From Escherichia hormaechei_A (GTDB taxonomy: Bacteria; Pseudomonadota; Gammaproteobacteria; Enterobacterales; Enterobacteriaceae), in the NCBI GenBank assembly GCA_042434945.1, contig CP170191.1, forward strand, positions 3,844,001 to 3,908,000: a stretch of 64,000 nucleotides of DNA, given 5' to 3'. The translations under genes and the position numbers were made by a program. Below are positions 21,138 to 32,840 of the stretch, piece after piece. A model generated the notes under the pieces. That model was not told the origin of the DNA. It saw only the letters and a list, made by a program, of their open reading frames with translations, and searched no databases. The stretch's first letter is position 1. The number at the start of each line of letters is the position of its first letter.

Positions 21138-21163
<26 letters not shown>
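20927..21163 (+). CDS. feoC: FeoC, small winged-helix iron-sulfur partner of FeoB
   Basis: A 78-residue protein with an N-terminal winged helix and a C-terminal cysteine loop (CLSGSCKSCPEGKAC) that binds an Fe-S cluster in homologues; FeoC stabilises or regulates FeoB. GGGGAAAAAAG precedes the ATG. Residues 1-46 (LQGRMEAKQLS, IDAMLERLEAMGK) resemble the Klebsiella-type protein more than K-12 FeoC, while the rest is E. coli-like, so the gene is a hybrid. Its 3' end overlaps the convergent bioH by 26 bases. Confidence 0.93.
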
Positions 21164-22648
<1,485 letters not shown>

Positions 22649-22706
22649 AGCCTCGATGATGGGCGTATTATAACCAACTAAAATAGTCAACTATTAGGCC
22701 ATTACT

Positions 22707-23282
22707 ATGATCCGTATTTCCGATGCTGCACAAGCGCACTTTGCCAAACTGCTGGCAAACCAGGAAGAAGGGACACAAATCCGCGTATTTGTGATTAACC
22801 CTGGCACGCCTAACGCTGAATGTGGTGTTTCTTATTGTCCGCCGGATGCCGTGGAAGCCACCGACACTGCCCTGAAATTTGACCTGCTGACCGCGTATGT
22901 TGATGAGTTAAGCGCTCCTTACCTGGAAGATGCAGAGATCGATTTTGTTACCGACCAGTTGGGTTCTCAGCTAACACTGAAAGCCCCGAACGCCAAAATG
23001 CGTAAAGTGGCAGACGATGCACCGCTGATGGAGCGCGTGGAGTATATGCTGCAGTCGCAGATCAACCCACAGCTTGCTGGTCACGGTGGTCGCGTTTCGC
23101 TGATGGAAATCACCGAAGACGGTTACGCCATTCTGCAATTTGGCGGCGGCTGTAACGGTTGTTCCATGGTCGATGTGACGCTGAAAGAAGGGATCGAGAA
23201 GCAGCTGCTGAACGAATTCCCGGAGCTGAAAGGTGTGCGCGATCTCACCGAACACCAGCGCGGCGAACACTCCTACTACTAA
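22707..23282 (+). CDS. nfuA: Fe-S carrier protein NfuA
   Basis: A 191-residue protein combining an N-terminal degenerate A-type carrier domain and a C-terminal Nfu domain with [11 protein letters not shown]; Cys149 and Cys152 bind a [4Fe-4S] cluster bridging a dimer. It delivers clusters to targets such as aconitase and lipoyl synthase, especially under iron limitation or oxidative stress. The ATG at 22707 gives [12 protein letters not shown]. Intact and K-12-like, in contrast with the damaged gntX 58 bases upstream. Confidence 0.96.
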
Positions 23283-23291
23283 GTTATCCCG

Positions 23292-23342
<51 letters not shown>

Positions 23343-23466
23343 TGAACATGTGCCAGACGTTGGCGCAGCCTTGCTTTGGCAAATCCTCGGTTCGTTTCCC
23401 CGCGATAATATGACCAACCTCTCATAATTTAAATTTACCCCGCTCTGGTGATTCTCAAACGCCAGA

Positions 23467-23501
23467 TGTTACCCGTATCATTCACATGGGTACCAAACAT
23501 A
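23467..23501 (+). promoter_or_regulatory. GntR-operator-like pair upstream of gntT
   Basis: The 359-base gap between nfuA and gntT holds the REP above and this site. ATGTTACCCGTATCAT (23467-23482) and ACATGGGTACCAAACAT (23485-23501) are imperfect palindromes of the ATGTTACC-type bound by GntR. AGGCCAGGTAAATC precedes the gntT start. Confidence 0.6.
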
Positions 23502-23641
23502 CTCCTGACATCTGACTACAATAATTAGTTTTAGTGGGTATCAGTCGTGGTGCCGCAATATCTCTGTTCCCGATTGGGATAATTAGAGTTTGTCGTCAGA
23601 AAATTGACGTTACCCATAACAAATGAAAGGCCAGGTAAATC

Positions 23642-24958
23642 ATGCCATTAGTCATTGTTGCTATCGGTGTAATCTTGTTGTTGCTCCTGATGATCCGCTT
23701 CAAAATGAACGGCTTCATCGCTCTCGTCCTCGTGGCGCTTGCTGTTGGATTAATGCAAGGAATGCCGCTGGATAAAGTTATTGGCTCCATCAAAGCCGGT
23801 GTCGGCGGGACGCTCGGTAGCCTTGCCCTGATCATGGGTTTTGGCGCAATGCTGGGCAAAATGCTGGCAGACTGCGGTGGCGCACAACGTATCGCCACCA
23901 CGCTGATTGCCAAATTTGGTAAAAAACACATCCAGTGGGCGGTGGTACTGACCGGTTTTACCGTTGGTTTTGCCCTGTTCTATGAAGTGGGCTTTGTGCT
24001 GATGCTGCCGCTGGTGTTTACCATCGCGGCTTCTGCGAATATTCCACTGCTGTATGTTGGTGTACCAATGGCAGCTGCACTGTCTGTGACCCACGGCTTC
24101 CTGCCACCGCATCCGGGTCCGACTGCGATTGCCACCATTTTCAATGCCGATATGGGTAAAACCCTGCTGTACGGTACTATTCTGGCAATCCCGACCGTGA
24201 TTCTCGCCGGTCCGGTTTACGCTCGCGTGTTGAAAGGTATCGATAAGCCAATTCCGGAAGGTCTCTACAGCGCGAAAACCTTCAGTGAAGAAGAGATGCC
24301 GAGCTTTGGCGTCAGCGTCTGGACCTCTCTGGTGCCGGTAGTACTGATGGCGATGCGTGCGATTGCCGAAATGATCCTGCCGAAAGGTCACGCTTTCCTG
24401 CCGGTAGCGGAGTTCCTCGGTGACCCGGTAATGGCTACGCTGATTGCCGTGCTGATTGCGATGTTCACCTTTGGTCTAAACCGTGGTCGTTCAATGGATC
24501 AGATTAACGACACGCTGGTTTCTTCCATCAAAATCATTGCGATGATGCTGTTGATCATCGGTGGTGGCGGTGCGTTCAAGCAGGTGCTGGTAGACAGCGG
24601 CGTGGACAAATACATTGCTTCCATGATGCACGAAACCAACATTTCTCCGCTGCTGATGGCCTGGTCGATTGCTGCCGTACTGCGTATCGCGCTGGGTTCC
24701 GCAACCGTTGCGGCAATCACTGCGGGTGGTATCGCGGCACCGCTGATTGCAACGACGGGTGTTAGCCCGGAGCTGATGGTTATTGCGGTTGGTTCCGGTA
24801 GTGTGATTTTCTCTCATGTGAACGATCCGGGCTTCTGGCTGTTCAAAGAGTACTTTAACCTGACTATCGGCGAGACCATCAAATCCTGGTCGATGCTGGA
24901 AACCATTATCTCGGTGTGCGGTCTGGTAGGCTGTCTGCTGCTGAATATGGTGATTTGA
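23642..24958 (+). CDS. gntT: High-affinity gluconate transporter GntT
   Basis: A 438-residue inner-membrane permease of the GntP family (about 12-14 helices; MPLVIVAIGVILLLLL at the N-terminus, HPGPTAIATIFN in a central loop, HVNDPGFWLFKEYF near the C-terminus). It imports D-gluconate with protons. Operator-like palindromes upstream suggest repression by GntR, whose gene lies 28 kb away in this window with the low-affinity partner gntU and gluconokinase gntK. Sequence as K-12. A BIME follows the stop. Confidence 0.96.
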   Translation: MPLVIVAIGVILLLLLMIRFKMNGFIALVLVALAVGLMQGMPLDKVIGSIKAGVGGTLGSLALIMGFGAMLGKMLADCGGAQRIATTLIAKFGKKHIQWAVVLTGFTVGFALFYEVGFVLMLPLVFTIAASANIPLLYVGVPMAAALSVTHGFLPPHPGPTAIATIFNADMGKTLLYGTILAIPTVILAGPVYARVLKGIDKPIPEGLYSAKTFSEEEMPSFGVSVWTSLVPVVLMAMRAIAEMILPKGHAFLPVAEFLGDPVMATLIAVLIAMFTFGLNRGRSMDQINDTLVSSIKIIAMMLLIIGGGGAFKQVLVDSGVDKYIASMMHETNISPLLMAWSIAAVLRIALGSATVAAITAGGIAAPLIATTGVSPELMVIAVGSGSVIFSHVNDPGFWLFKEYFNLTIGETIKSWSMLETIISVCGLVGCLLLNMVI

Positions 24959-24965
24959 TAACACT

Positions 24966-25062
24966 GACTGCCGGATGCGGCGTGACCGCCTTATCCGGCC
25001 TACGATTCGGGATGAATTAGTAGGCCGGATAAGACGCGTCAAGCATCGCATCCGGCATCAAC
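24966..25062. repeat. BIME (two opposed REP units) between gntT and malQ
   Basis: TGCCGGATGCGGCGTGACCG..TTATCCGGCCTAC and TAGGCCGGATAAGACGC..GCATCCGGCA flank a short spacer between convergent genes. Confidence 0.9.
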
Positions 25063-25068
25063 CGCACT

Positions 25069-27153
25069 CTACTTCTTCTTCGCTGCAGCTCTGCGGCGTC
25101 TGTCCAAATCCTTCAGCAACTTGTTCACGCCATCATCGGCAAACATCGACTCAAGCGTTGCGGAAAGCTTGCGTCGCCAGTTTTTATACTGGTAACTGGT
25201 GCCAGGAATATTCACCGGTTCGGCCATATCCAGCCAGTCTTCCGGCTGTAGTCCTAACAGAGCACTGTTACTGTCGGCAATGTAGCGCTGCAAACCTCGA
25301 TTAAGCGTCGGCGTCATCGACATCAACGATGCCTTATGCCCGGCACGTTTTGGCAGGCAACCATATTTATGCAGAGCATCCAGCAGTCCTTGTTTCGCCA
25401 GTTCACGATCCTGATACAGACCGCGCAGTACCACTTCATCCGGATACAGCCCCAGGGTTTTGCCCAGCGTTAGATCCCCGCTCTCCCAGTAGCCGCGTAG
25501 CGTAGGCAGGTCATGTGTCGCCGCAACCGCCATCGACTGCTCCGGATACGCTTTCGGTGCACGGAACGTCTTCTCGTGGTCGTTTTCGAAATAGAGCACT
25601 TTGTAGGAGTACACACCGCTGCTGCGCAGCTTACCGACAATCTCTACCGGTACGGTACCGAGATCTTCACCAATCACCATACAGCGATGACGTTTACTTT
25701 CGAGTGCCAGAATCGAGAGCAGATCATCCACCGGATAGTGAACATACGCGCCCTGATCTGCCGTCTCGCCATACGGTATCCACCACAAACGCAGCATCGA
25801 CATCACATGGTCAATTCGTAATGCGCCGCAGTTTTGCATATTGGCACGCAACAGCTCGATAAACGGTTCATAGGCACGCGCGGTGATGATATGCGGGTCC
25901 ATTGGCGGTAATCCCCAGTTCTGCCCCAACGGGCCGAGGATATCCGGCGGCGCGCCAACCGACGCTTTCAGGCAATATAGTTCACGGTCACACCAGGTTT
26001 CCGCCCCACCTTCCGCTACGCCAACCGCCAGATCACGATACAAGCCAATCGGCATTTCATAGCCCTGGCTTATCTCCCAGCAGGCGGCAAACTGGCTGTA
26101 AGCCAGCCACTGCAACCAGAGATAAAAATCGACGTCATCACGATGTTCTTCGCAGAACTGACGCACTTCTGGTGAATCCACGTTCTGATACATCTCTGGC
26201 CATGCAGGCCAGCCCCAGCGCATTTCGTCCTCTTTCACTTGCTGGGCATGTAGCGCATCAAAGGCTGCCTGCCAGAACAGGCTGTCGCCCTGCTCTGCAA
26301 CAAACTGGCGAAACGCGGTCATCTGCTCATCATCACGTTGCGCGAAACCTTTCCACGCCATTCGTAATGCTGTCATTTTTAGGGCGGTAACCGTGGAGTA
26401 ATCGACCCAGTCGGCATCGCGCGCCTGTTGCAGCGTCTGTTGCGTGGTCGGCAACTGCCACCAGGCCTGAGCCTCTTCGCTAAGATGGAAATCTTCAACG
26501 GCGTTAACGTCGATATAAATCACATTCAGCCAACGGCGAGAAGACGGGCTGTATGGGCTGGCACTCTCCGGATTTGCCGGATAGAGCGCATGAATCGGGT
26601 TCAGGCCGATGAACGACCCGCCACGTTTTGCCACATCCACCAGCATCGCTTTGAGATCGCCAAAATCCCCAATACCCCAGTTTTTTTCCGATCGCAGCGT
26701 ATAAAGCTGAACGCAGGCACCCCACAGCTTTTGTTTATTCAGCAACGCCTGCGGTTCGTAACAGCGTTTCGGGGCGACAATCACCCGGCAATGCGCGCGC
26801 TGGTCGTCCTGGGTGAGTGTCAGCGTGTGATAACCTTCCGGCAGCTTCGTCGGTAGATTGAACGCTTTGCCCCCAGTTACATGGCCTTTGTACTGCGTTC
26901 CTTCTTCGGTGGTCAGCAGCCAGCTATATTCGCCGCTGCCCTCCACCACCATCGGCATTTTTTTGCCGCTGGTATAAACCATGACATTCGGGACTGGCGT
27001 TACCGCCACTTTCGTGGCGGTACGTTGATGCATCGCGTCAAGCAAACGCCGTTTGGTTTCGGCGCTAATCGACTGCGGTTTACCGTGGGCATTGATGTAA
27101 TTGGGGCTAATCCCCGCCGCCAGCGCGGCATTATCCAGACGTTTGCTTTCCAT
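25069..27153 (-). CDS. malQ: 4-alpha-glucanotransferase (amylomaltase) MalQ
   Basis: A 694-residue GH77 enzyme that transfers glucan chains between maltodextrins and releases glucose, making longer chains that MalP can use. Family motifs include NPIHALYPANPESASPYSP, ALRIDHVMS with the catalytic aspartate, VIGEDLGTVP with the acid/base glutamate, and THDLPTLRG. The C-terminus is lysine/arginine rich. It is the second gene of the malPQ operon, starting nine bases after malP, and is induced by MalT with maltotriose. Sequence matches K-12 almost completely. Confidence 0.97.
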   Translation of the reverse strand: MESKRLDNAALAAGISPNYINAHGKPQSISAETKRRLLDAMHQRTATKVAVTPVPNVMVYTSGKKMPMVVEGSGEYSWLLTTEEGTQYKGHVTGGKAFNLPTKLPEGYHTLTLTQDDQRAHCRVIVAPKRCYEPQALLNKQKLWGACVQLYTLRSEKNWGIGDFGDLKAMLVDVAKRGGSFIGLNPIHALYPANPESASPYSPSSRRWLNVIYIDVNAVEDFHLSEEAQAWWQLPTTQQTLQQARDADWVDYSTVTALKMTALRMAWKGFAQRDDEQMTAFRQFVAEQGDSLFWQAAFDALHAQQVKEDEMRWGWPAWPEMYQNVDSPEVRQFCEEHRDDVDFYLWLQWLAYSQFAACWEISQGYEMPIGLYRDLAVGVAEGGAETWCDRELYCLKASVGAPPDILGPLGQNWGLPPMDPHIITARAYEPFIELLRANMQNCGALRIDHVMSMLRLWWIPYGETADQGAYVHYPVDDLLSILALESKRHRCMVIGEDLGTVPVEIVGKLRSSGVYSYKVLYFENDHEKTFRAPKAYPEQSMAVAATHDLPTLRGYWESGDLTLGKTLGLYPDEVVLRGLYQDRELAKQGLLDALHKYGCLPKRAGHKASLMSMTPTLNRGLQRYIADSNSALLGLQPEDWLDMAEPVNIPGTSYQYKNWRRKLSATLESMFADDGVNKLLKDLDRRRRAAAKKK

Positions 27154-27162
27154 CGAGCTTCC

Positions 27163-29556
27163 TTAGCGTTTTGCCTGCCAGATACGAGCCTGATAATCGC
27201 GAATAGAGCGATCCGAGCTAAACATACCGCAGCGGGCGGTATTGAGGATCGCCGCGCGAGTCCAGGCCTCCTGGTCGCGGTACAGCACATCCACCTGCTT
27301 TTGTGCCTCTACATAAGCTGCGAAATCCGCCATCACCAGATACGGATCGCCGCCCTGTTTGCCGATACTGTGCAGCATCTGGTCGAAGGCATGCTTATCG
27401 CCGTCGCTGTATTTGCCGCTTTCCAGCTCTTTCAATACTGCGTCCAGCACCTTATCTTTCTTCCGCCATTTCACCGGGTCGTAGCCTTTGGCCAGAATTG
27501 CCTTCACTTGTTCCACGGTATGACCAAAAATAAAGATATTTTCTTCACCGACTTTCTCGGCGATTTCAACGTTCGCCCCATCCAGCGTACCGACAGTAAG
27601 CGCACCATTGAGCGCCAGTTTCATATTGCCGGTACCGGAAGCTTCTTTACCTGCAGTCGAAATTTGTTCGGAGATATCCGCCGCCGGGATCAGTTTTTCC
27701 GCCGCCGAAACGCAATAATCCGGCAGGAACACCACCTTCAACTTATCGCCAACCAGCGGATCGTTGTTGATCACGTCAGCCACTTTGTTGATCGCAAAGA
27801 TAATATTCTTCGCCAGGTAGTAGCCCGGTGCCGCTTTCGCGCCGAAGAGGAAGACGCGCGGTACGCGATCAGCCTGCGGGTTTTCACGAATTTCTTTGTA
27901 CAACGCCAGAATATGCAGCAGATTCAGGTGCTGGCGTTTGTACTCATGCAGACGTTTGATCTGAATATCGAAAATCGCCTGTGGATTGATCTCAATACCG
28001 GTACGAACTTTCACAAACTCCGCCAGACGGACTTTATTCGCCTGCTTGATCTCGCGATATTGCTGACGGAATTTCGCATCATCAGCGAATTTTTCCAGAT
28101 TGATCAGCTGATCGAGATCGTTAGCCCACTCTTTTTGCAGTGATTTATCCAACAGAGCCGCCAGTGCCGGGTTGCACTGTTTGATCCAGCGACGTGGGGT
28201 AATACCGTTGGTGACGTTATGGAATTTGTTCGGCCATAGCTGGTGATATTCCGGGAACAGATCTTTCACCACCAGATCCGAGTGCAGCGCCGCAACACCG
28301 TTCACCGCGAAACCGCCAACCACACACAGGTTCGCCATATGCACTTGTTTGTCGTGCACCACCGCCAGTTTGGCCCACACTTTTTCATCGCCCGGCCAGG
28401 TTTTCTCTACCAGCGTTTTAAAGCGAGTATTAATTTCGTTAATAATCTGCATGTGGCGCGGCAGTAAGCCTTTCACCAGTTTCACATCCCAGCGTTCCAG
28501 CGCTTCTGGCATCAGGGTATGGTTGGTGTAAGCGAAAGTTTTGCTGGTAATGGCCCAGGCGTCATCCCAGCTCATCTGGTGCTCATCGATCAGCACGCGC
28601 AGCAGTTCTGGAATCGCGATAGTTGGGTGGGTATCGTTCAGCTGAATAACTTCGTAATCCGCCAGTTCGTGCAGTTTACGCCCCGCCAGATGATGGCGAC
28701 GCAAAATATCCGCTACCGAACAGGCACACTGGAAGTATTGCTGCATCAGGCGCAGCTTTTTACCGGCAGTATGGTTGTCGTTTGGATAGAGAACTTTGGT
28801 CAGTTTTTCCGCATTGATGCCCTGCTGTTCGGCACGCAAGAAATCACCGTCGTTAAATTTAGTCAGATCAAACGGATGCGCGTGCGTCGCCTGCCACAGA
28901 CGCAGCGGCTGCGCCACGCCATTACGATAGCCGACAACGGGGAGATCCCACGCTTGACCGGTAATGGTAAACTCCGGCTCCCAGCGTCCGTCTTTCGTCA
29001 CTTTACCGCCAATCCCTACCTGCACATCCAGTGCTTCGTTGTGGCGGAACCACGGGTAGTTACTGCGATGCCAGTCATCCGGCGCTTCAACCTGTTTGCC
29101 ATCGACAAAAGACTGGCGGAACAAACCATATTGATAGTTCAGACCGTAACCCGTCGCAGACTGACCGACAGTTGCCATTGAGTCGAGGAAGCACGCCGCC
29201 AGACGTCCCAGACCACCGTTACCCAGCGCCGGGTCGATCTCTTCTTCCAGCAGGTCCGTCAGATTGATGTCATAAGCCTTCAACGAATCCTGTACATCCT
29301 GATACCAGCCGAGATTCAACAGGTTGTTGCCCGTCAGGCGACCAATCAAAAACTCCATTGAGATGTAGTTAACATGTCGCTGGCCTTTCACGGGCTTCGT
29401 CACAGGCTGAGCGTCCAGCTGCTCTGCGAGCGCCCCGCTCACCGCCTGCCACCACTGGTGAGGCGTCATTTCGTTTGCAGCATGAAGACCAAAACGCTGC
29501 CACTGACGCGTCAGGGCAGCCTGAAATTGAGCTTTGTTGAAAGTAGGCTGTGACAT
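27163..29556 (-). CDS. malP: Maltodextrin phosphorylase MalP
   Basis: A 797-residue GT35 enzyme that phosphorolyses maltodextrins to glucose-1-phosphate. The pyridoxal-phosphate lysine is in EASGTGNMKLALNG; QRHVNYISMEFLIGR and DPALGNGGLGRLAACF are family hallmarks. The start at 29556 (MSQPTFNKAQFQAAL) gives the known length; an in-frame codon 11 residues upstream is in the leader. The first ~55 residues (KAQFQAALTRQWQRFG, EQLDAQPVTKPVKG) differ from K-12, and the remainder is identical as I recall, so a recombination junction lies near 29390. First gene of malPQ and divergent from malT. Confidence 0.96.
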   Translation of the reverse strand: MSQPTFNKAQFQAALTRQWQRFGLHAANEMTPHQWWQAVSGALAEQLDAQPVTKPVKGQRHVNYISMEFLIGRLTGNNLLNLGWYQDVQDSLKAYDINLTDLLEEEIDPALGNGGLGRLAACFLDSMATVGQSATGYGLNYQYGLFRQSFVDGKQVEAPDDWHRSNYPWFRHNEALDVQVGIGGKVTKDGRWEPEFTITGQAWDLPVVGYRNGVAQPLRLWQATHAHPFDLTKFNDGDFLRAEQQGINAEKLTKVLYPNDNHTAGKKLRLMQQYFQCACSVADILRRHHLAGRKLHELADYEVIQLNDTHPTIAIPELLRVLIDEHQMSWDDAWAITSKTFAYTNHTLMPEALERWDVKLVKGLLPRHMQIINEINTRFKTLVEKTWPGDEKVWAKLAVVHDKQVHMANLCVVGGFAVNGVAALHSDLVVKDLFPEYHQLWPNKFHNVTNGITPRRWIKQCNPALAALLDKSLQKEWANDLDQLINLEKFADDAKFRQQYREIKQANKVRLAEFVKVRTGIEINPQAIFDIQIKRLHEYKRQHLNLLHILALYKEIRENPQADRVPRVFLFGAKAAPGYYLAKNIIFAINKVADVINNDPLVGDKLKVVFLPDYCVSAAEKLIPAADISEQISTAGKEASGTGNMKLALNGALTVGTLDGANVEIAEKVGEENIFIFGHTVEQVKAILAKGYDPVKWRKKDKVLDAVLKELESGKYSDGDKHAFDQMLHSIGKQGGDPYLVMADFAAYVEAQKQVDVLYRDQEAWTRAAILNTARCGMFSSDRSIRDYQARIWQAKR

Positions 29557-30128
29557 AGGGAATCGGCATCCTGTAGAGAGTAAAAACATTTAACGCTAGT
29601 GTGCCTGGCTCATTGTGCCTCTTCCTCCTCCTGTCGGGGATTAGACAGGGAGGAGTAGCGGGGATGAGCATAAAAGTGTGATCGAGGCCACTGTGTGAGT
29701 GTGCGCTTCGCGGAAAAAGCGATCCCGGAAGAGCGTCAAAGAAATGAAATGCAGTTTCGGAGGAAATTAATCATCGCTGAAATGATTACTTACGTAGAAT
29801 AATATTTCCGCGCGTCGGGATTATTCAGCACCCCTATTAAGCCGATGCAACTTTCCCCGAAGTTAATTAACTTCAGCGTCATTATCTCTTTCTGAAACCA
29901 GTTTCAGCGCAACCGCGACTTATGCACACAAGCCAGAAGCAGCGCGGCATCCAGCCATTTACGGAAAGTTCAATCAGTGATGAGAATGTTTTGTGACAGA
30001 GTGCAAATTCAGAGCCTCCAAACCCAGACATAACTTGCAATAGTTCCTCTATTGGCCGAACTTATAGATATTAATTACGAAGCGCAAAAAAAATAAATTC
30101 TCTCGTTCCCCACAGTGAAGTGAAAACT
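29557..30128. promoter_or_regulatory. Divergent malP/malT control region
   Basis: 572 bases without a gene. GGGGATGAGC at 29660-29669 and GGGAGGAGTA at about 29648-29657 contain the MalT-box core GGAKGA in the same orientation, at a plausible distance for activating malP. TGTGACAGAGTGCAAA at 29992-30007 resembles the CRP site that drives malT. The region lies inside the imported-looking block, so both promoters are probably donor-derived. No repeat or RNA gene seen. Confidence 0.6.
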
Positions 30129-32834
30129 ATGTTGATTCCGTCCAAATTAAGTCGCCCGGTTCGTCTTGACCATACTGTGGTCCGCGAGCGCCTGCTGGCT
30201 AAACTTTCCGGTGCGCATAATTTCCGACTGGCGCTGGTTACGAGTCCTGCGGGTTATGGAAAAACAACGCTCATTTCGCAATGGGCGGCAGGTAAAAGCG
30301 ATCTTGGCTGGTACTCCCTGGATGAAGGGGATAACCAGCAGGAGCGTTTTGCCAGCTATTTAATTGCCGCGATTCAGCAGGCAACCAACGGACACTGCGT
30401 CACCAGCGAGGTGATGGTGCAAAAGCGCCAGTACGCCAGCCTGTCCTCTCTTTTCTCCCAGCTGTTTATAGAGCTGGCCGAATGGCATCGCCCGCTGTAT
30501 GTGGTGATTGATGATTATCATCTGATCACCAACCCGGTTATTCACGAGTCCATGCGTTTCTTCCTGCGCCATCAGCCGGAAAACCTGACGCTGGTTGTCC
30601 TGTCGCGTAACCTTCCGCAGTTGGGCATTGCCAACCTGCGCGTGCGCGATCAGCTGCTGGAAATCGGCAGTCAGCAGCTGGTCTTTACCCATCAGGAAGC
30701 GAAGCAGTTCTTTGACTGCCGCCTGACGTCTCCGATTGAGGCGTCGGAAAGCAGCCGCCTGTGCGATGACGTTGCCGGCTGGGCCACGGCGCTTCAGCTG
30801 ATTGCCCTCTCCGCGCGGCAAAACAACAGCCCGACGCATCAGTCCGCACGCCGCCTGGCGGGCATCAACGCCAGCCACCTGTCGGATTATCTTGTGGATG
30901 AGGTACTCGACAGCGTTGACCTCTCCACCCGCCATTTCCTGCTGAAAAGCTCCCTGCTGCGTTCCATGAACGATGCGCTGATTGTGCGCGTCACCGGCAT
31001 TGAAAACGGGCAGCTTCAGCTCGAAGAGATTGAACGTCAGGGTCTGTTCCTGACGCGTATGGACGATCCCGGCGAATGGTTTAGCTACCATCCGCTGTTT
31101 GGCAGCTTCCTGCGCCAGCGTTGCCAGTGGGAACTGGCCGCAGAGCTGCCTGACATTCACCGCGCCGCCGCCGAAAGCTGGATGGCGCAAGGTTTCCCGA
31201 GCGAGGCTATCCACCATGCGCTGGCCGCCGGGGATGCCGGTATGCTGCGCGATATTCTGCTCAACCACGCGTGGGGACTGTTCAACCACAGTGAACTGAC
31301 GCTGCTGGAAGAGTCGTTAAAAGCGCTGCCGTGGGAAAGCCTGCTGGAGAATCCGCGTCTGGTGCTGCTCCAGGCCTGGCTGATGCAGAGCCAGCATCGC
31401 TACAGCGAAGTGAACACCCTGCTGGCGCGCGCCGAACAGGAGATGGAAAGCGAGATGGATACCACCCTGCATGGCGAATTTAACGCCCTGCGTGCGCAGG
31501 TGGCGATTAACGACGGTGACCCTGAGGAAGCCGAACGGCTGGCGATGGTCGCGCTGGATGAGCTGCCGCTGGCGAATTTTTACAGCCGTATTGTCGCCAC
31601 CTCGGTACACGGCGAAGTGCTGCACTGTAAGGGCGATCTCACGCGTTCGCTTTCACTCATGCAGCAAACCGAACAGATGGCGCGCCGCCACGATGTCTGG
31701 CATTACGCCCTCTGGAGCCTGATCCAGCAAAGCGAGATTTTATTTGCTCAGGGATTCCTGCAAGCCGCCTGGGAAAACCAGGAGAAAGCGTTCCAGCTGA
31801 TCCGTGAACAGCATCTGGAACAGCTGCCGATGCACGAGTTCCTGTTGCGTATTCGCGCTCAGCTGCTGTGGGCATGGTCGCGTCTGGATGAAGCAGAAAG
31901 CTGCGCCCGCCAGGGTCTGAATGTCCTTTCGAGCTTCCAGCCGCAGCAGCAGCTCCAGTGTCTGGCTCTGCTGGTGCAATGCTCGCTGGCGCGCGGCGAC
32001 CTGGATAATGCCCGCAACCACCTTAACCGCCTGGAAAACCTGCTCGGCAACGGGCAGTACCATAGCGACTGGGTGTCCAACGCCGATAAGGTGCGGGTGA
32101 TTTACTGGCAGATGACCGGCGATAAAAAGTCCGCCGCCAACTGGCTGCGTCATACGCCTAAACCGGAATTTGCCAATAACCACTTCCTGCAAAGCCAGTG
32201 GCGCAACATCGCCCGCGTGCAGATCCTGCTGGGTGACTTTGAGCCTGCCGAGATTGTGCTGGAAGAGTTAAACGAAAACGCCCGCAGACTGCGCCTGATG
32301 AGCGATTTAAACCGCAACCTGCTGCTGTTAAACCAGCTTTACTGGCAGGCGGGACGTAAAAACGATGCCCAGCGCGTACTGCTGGAAGCGTTGCAGCTGG
32401 CGAACCGCACCGGGTTTATCAGCCACTTTGTGATTGAGGGTGAAGTGATGGCCCAGCAGCTGCGCCAGCTGATTCAGCTGAACACACTGCCAGAACTCGA
32501 TCAGCATCGCGCCCAGCGCATTCTGCGCGAGATTAACCAGCACCACCGCCACAAGTTTGCGCACTTCGATGAGAACTTTGTTGAACGTCTGCTGAACCAT
32601 CCGGAAGTGCCGGAGCTTATCCGTACCAGCCCGCTCACCCAGCGTGAATGGCAGGTGCTGGGGCTGATCTATTCCGGCTACAGCAACGAGCAGATTGCCG
32701 GTGAGCTGGCGGTGGCGGCGACCACCATCAAAACGCACATTCGCAATCTGTATCAGAAGCTGGGCGTAGCGCATCGACAGGATGCGGTGCAGCATGCGCA
32801 GCAGCTGTTGAAGATGATGGGATATGGAGTGTAG
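30129..32834 (+). CDS. malT: MalT, ATP-dependent activator of the maltose regulon
   Basis: A 901-residue STAND-family activator. The N-terminal NTPase has Walker A AGYGKTT at residues 41-47 and Walker B VVIDDYHL near 125-132; a superhelical middle region binds maltotriose; the C-terminal LuxR helix-turn-helix (SPLTQREWQVLGL then NEQIAGELAVAATTIK) binds MalT boxes. I use the ATG at 30129 (MLIPSKLSRPVRL). Length equals K-12, but substitutions are frequent from ~residue 30 to ~780 (for instance SSLFSQLFIELAEWHRPLYVV), giving what looks like an allele from another enterobacterium. GC-rich third positions (CTG, GCC, CGC) are stronger than in malQ. In K-12 the rtc genes lie next; here glpR does. 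Confidence 0.96.
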   Translation: MLIPSKLSRPVRLDHTVVRERLLAKLSGAHNFRLALVTSPAGYGKTTLISQWAAGKSDLGWYSLDEGDNQQERFASYLIAAIQQATNGHCVTSEVMVQKRQYASLSSLFSQLFIELAEWHRPLYVVIDDYHLITNPVIHESMRFFLRHQPENLTLVVLSRNLPQLGIANLRVRDQLLEIGSQQLVFTHQEAKQFFDCRLTSPIEASESSRLCDDVAGWATALQLIALSARQNNSPTHQSARRLAGINASHLSDYLVDEVLDSVDLSTRHFLLKSSLLRSMNDALIVRVTGIENGQLQLEEIERQGLFLTRMDDPGEWFSYHPLFGSFLRQRCQWELAAELPDIHRAAAESWMAQGFPSEAIHHALAAGDAGMLRDILLNHAWGLFNHSELTLLEESLKALPWESLLENPRLVLLQAWLMQSQHRYSEVNTLLARAEQEMESEMDTTLHGEFNALRAQVAINDGDPEEAERLAMVALDELPLANFYSRIVATSVHGEVLHCKGDLTRSLSLMQQTEQMARRHDVWHYALWSLIQQSEILFAQGFLQAAWENQEKAFQLIREQHLEQLPMHEFLLRIRAQLLWAWSRLDEAESCARQGLNVLSSFQPQQQLQCLALLVQCSLARGDLDNARNHLNRLENLLGNGQYHSDWVSNADKVRVIYWQMTGDKKSAANWLRHTPKPEFANNHFLQSQWRNIARVQILLGDFEPAEIVLEELNENARRLRLMSDLNRNLLLLNQLYWQAGRKNDAQRVLLEALQLANRTGFISHFVIEGEVMAQQLRQLIQLNTLPELDQHRAQRILREINQHHRHKFAHFDENFVERLLNHPEVPELIRTSPLTQREWQVLGLIYSGYSNEQIAGELAVAATTIKTHIRNLYQKLGVAHRQDAVQHAQQLLKMMGYGV

Positions 32835-32840
32835 ATCCTC

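Noticed and set aside
26881..28143. 420-residue plus-strand frame across malQ and malP
   Set aside because: It spans two real genes and their junction in antisense, so it arises from the codon bias of the opposite strand.
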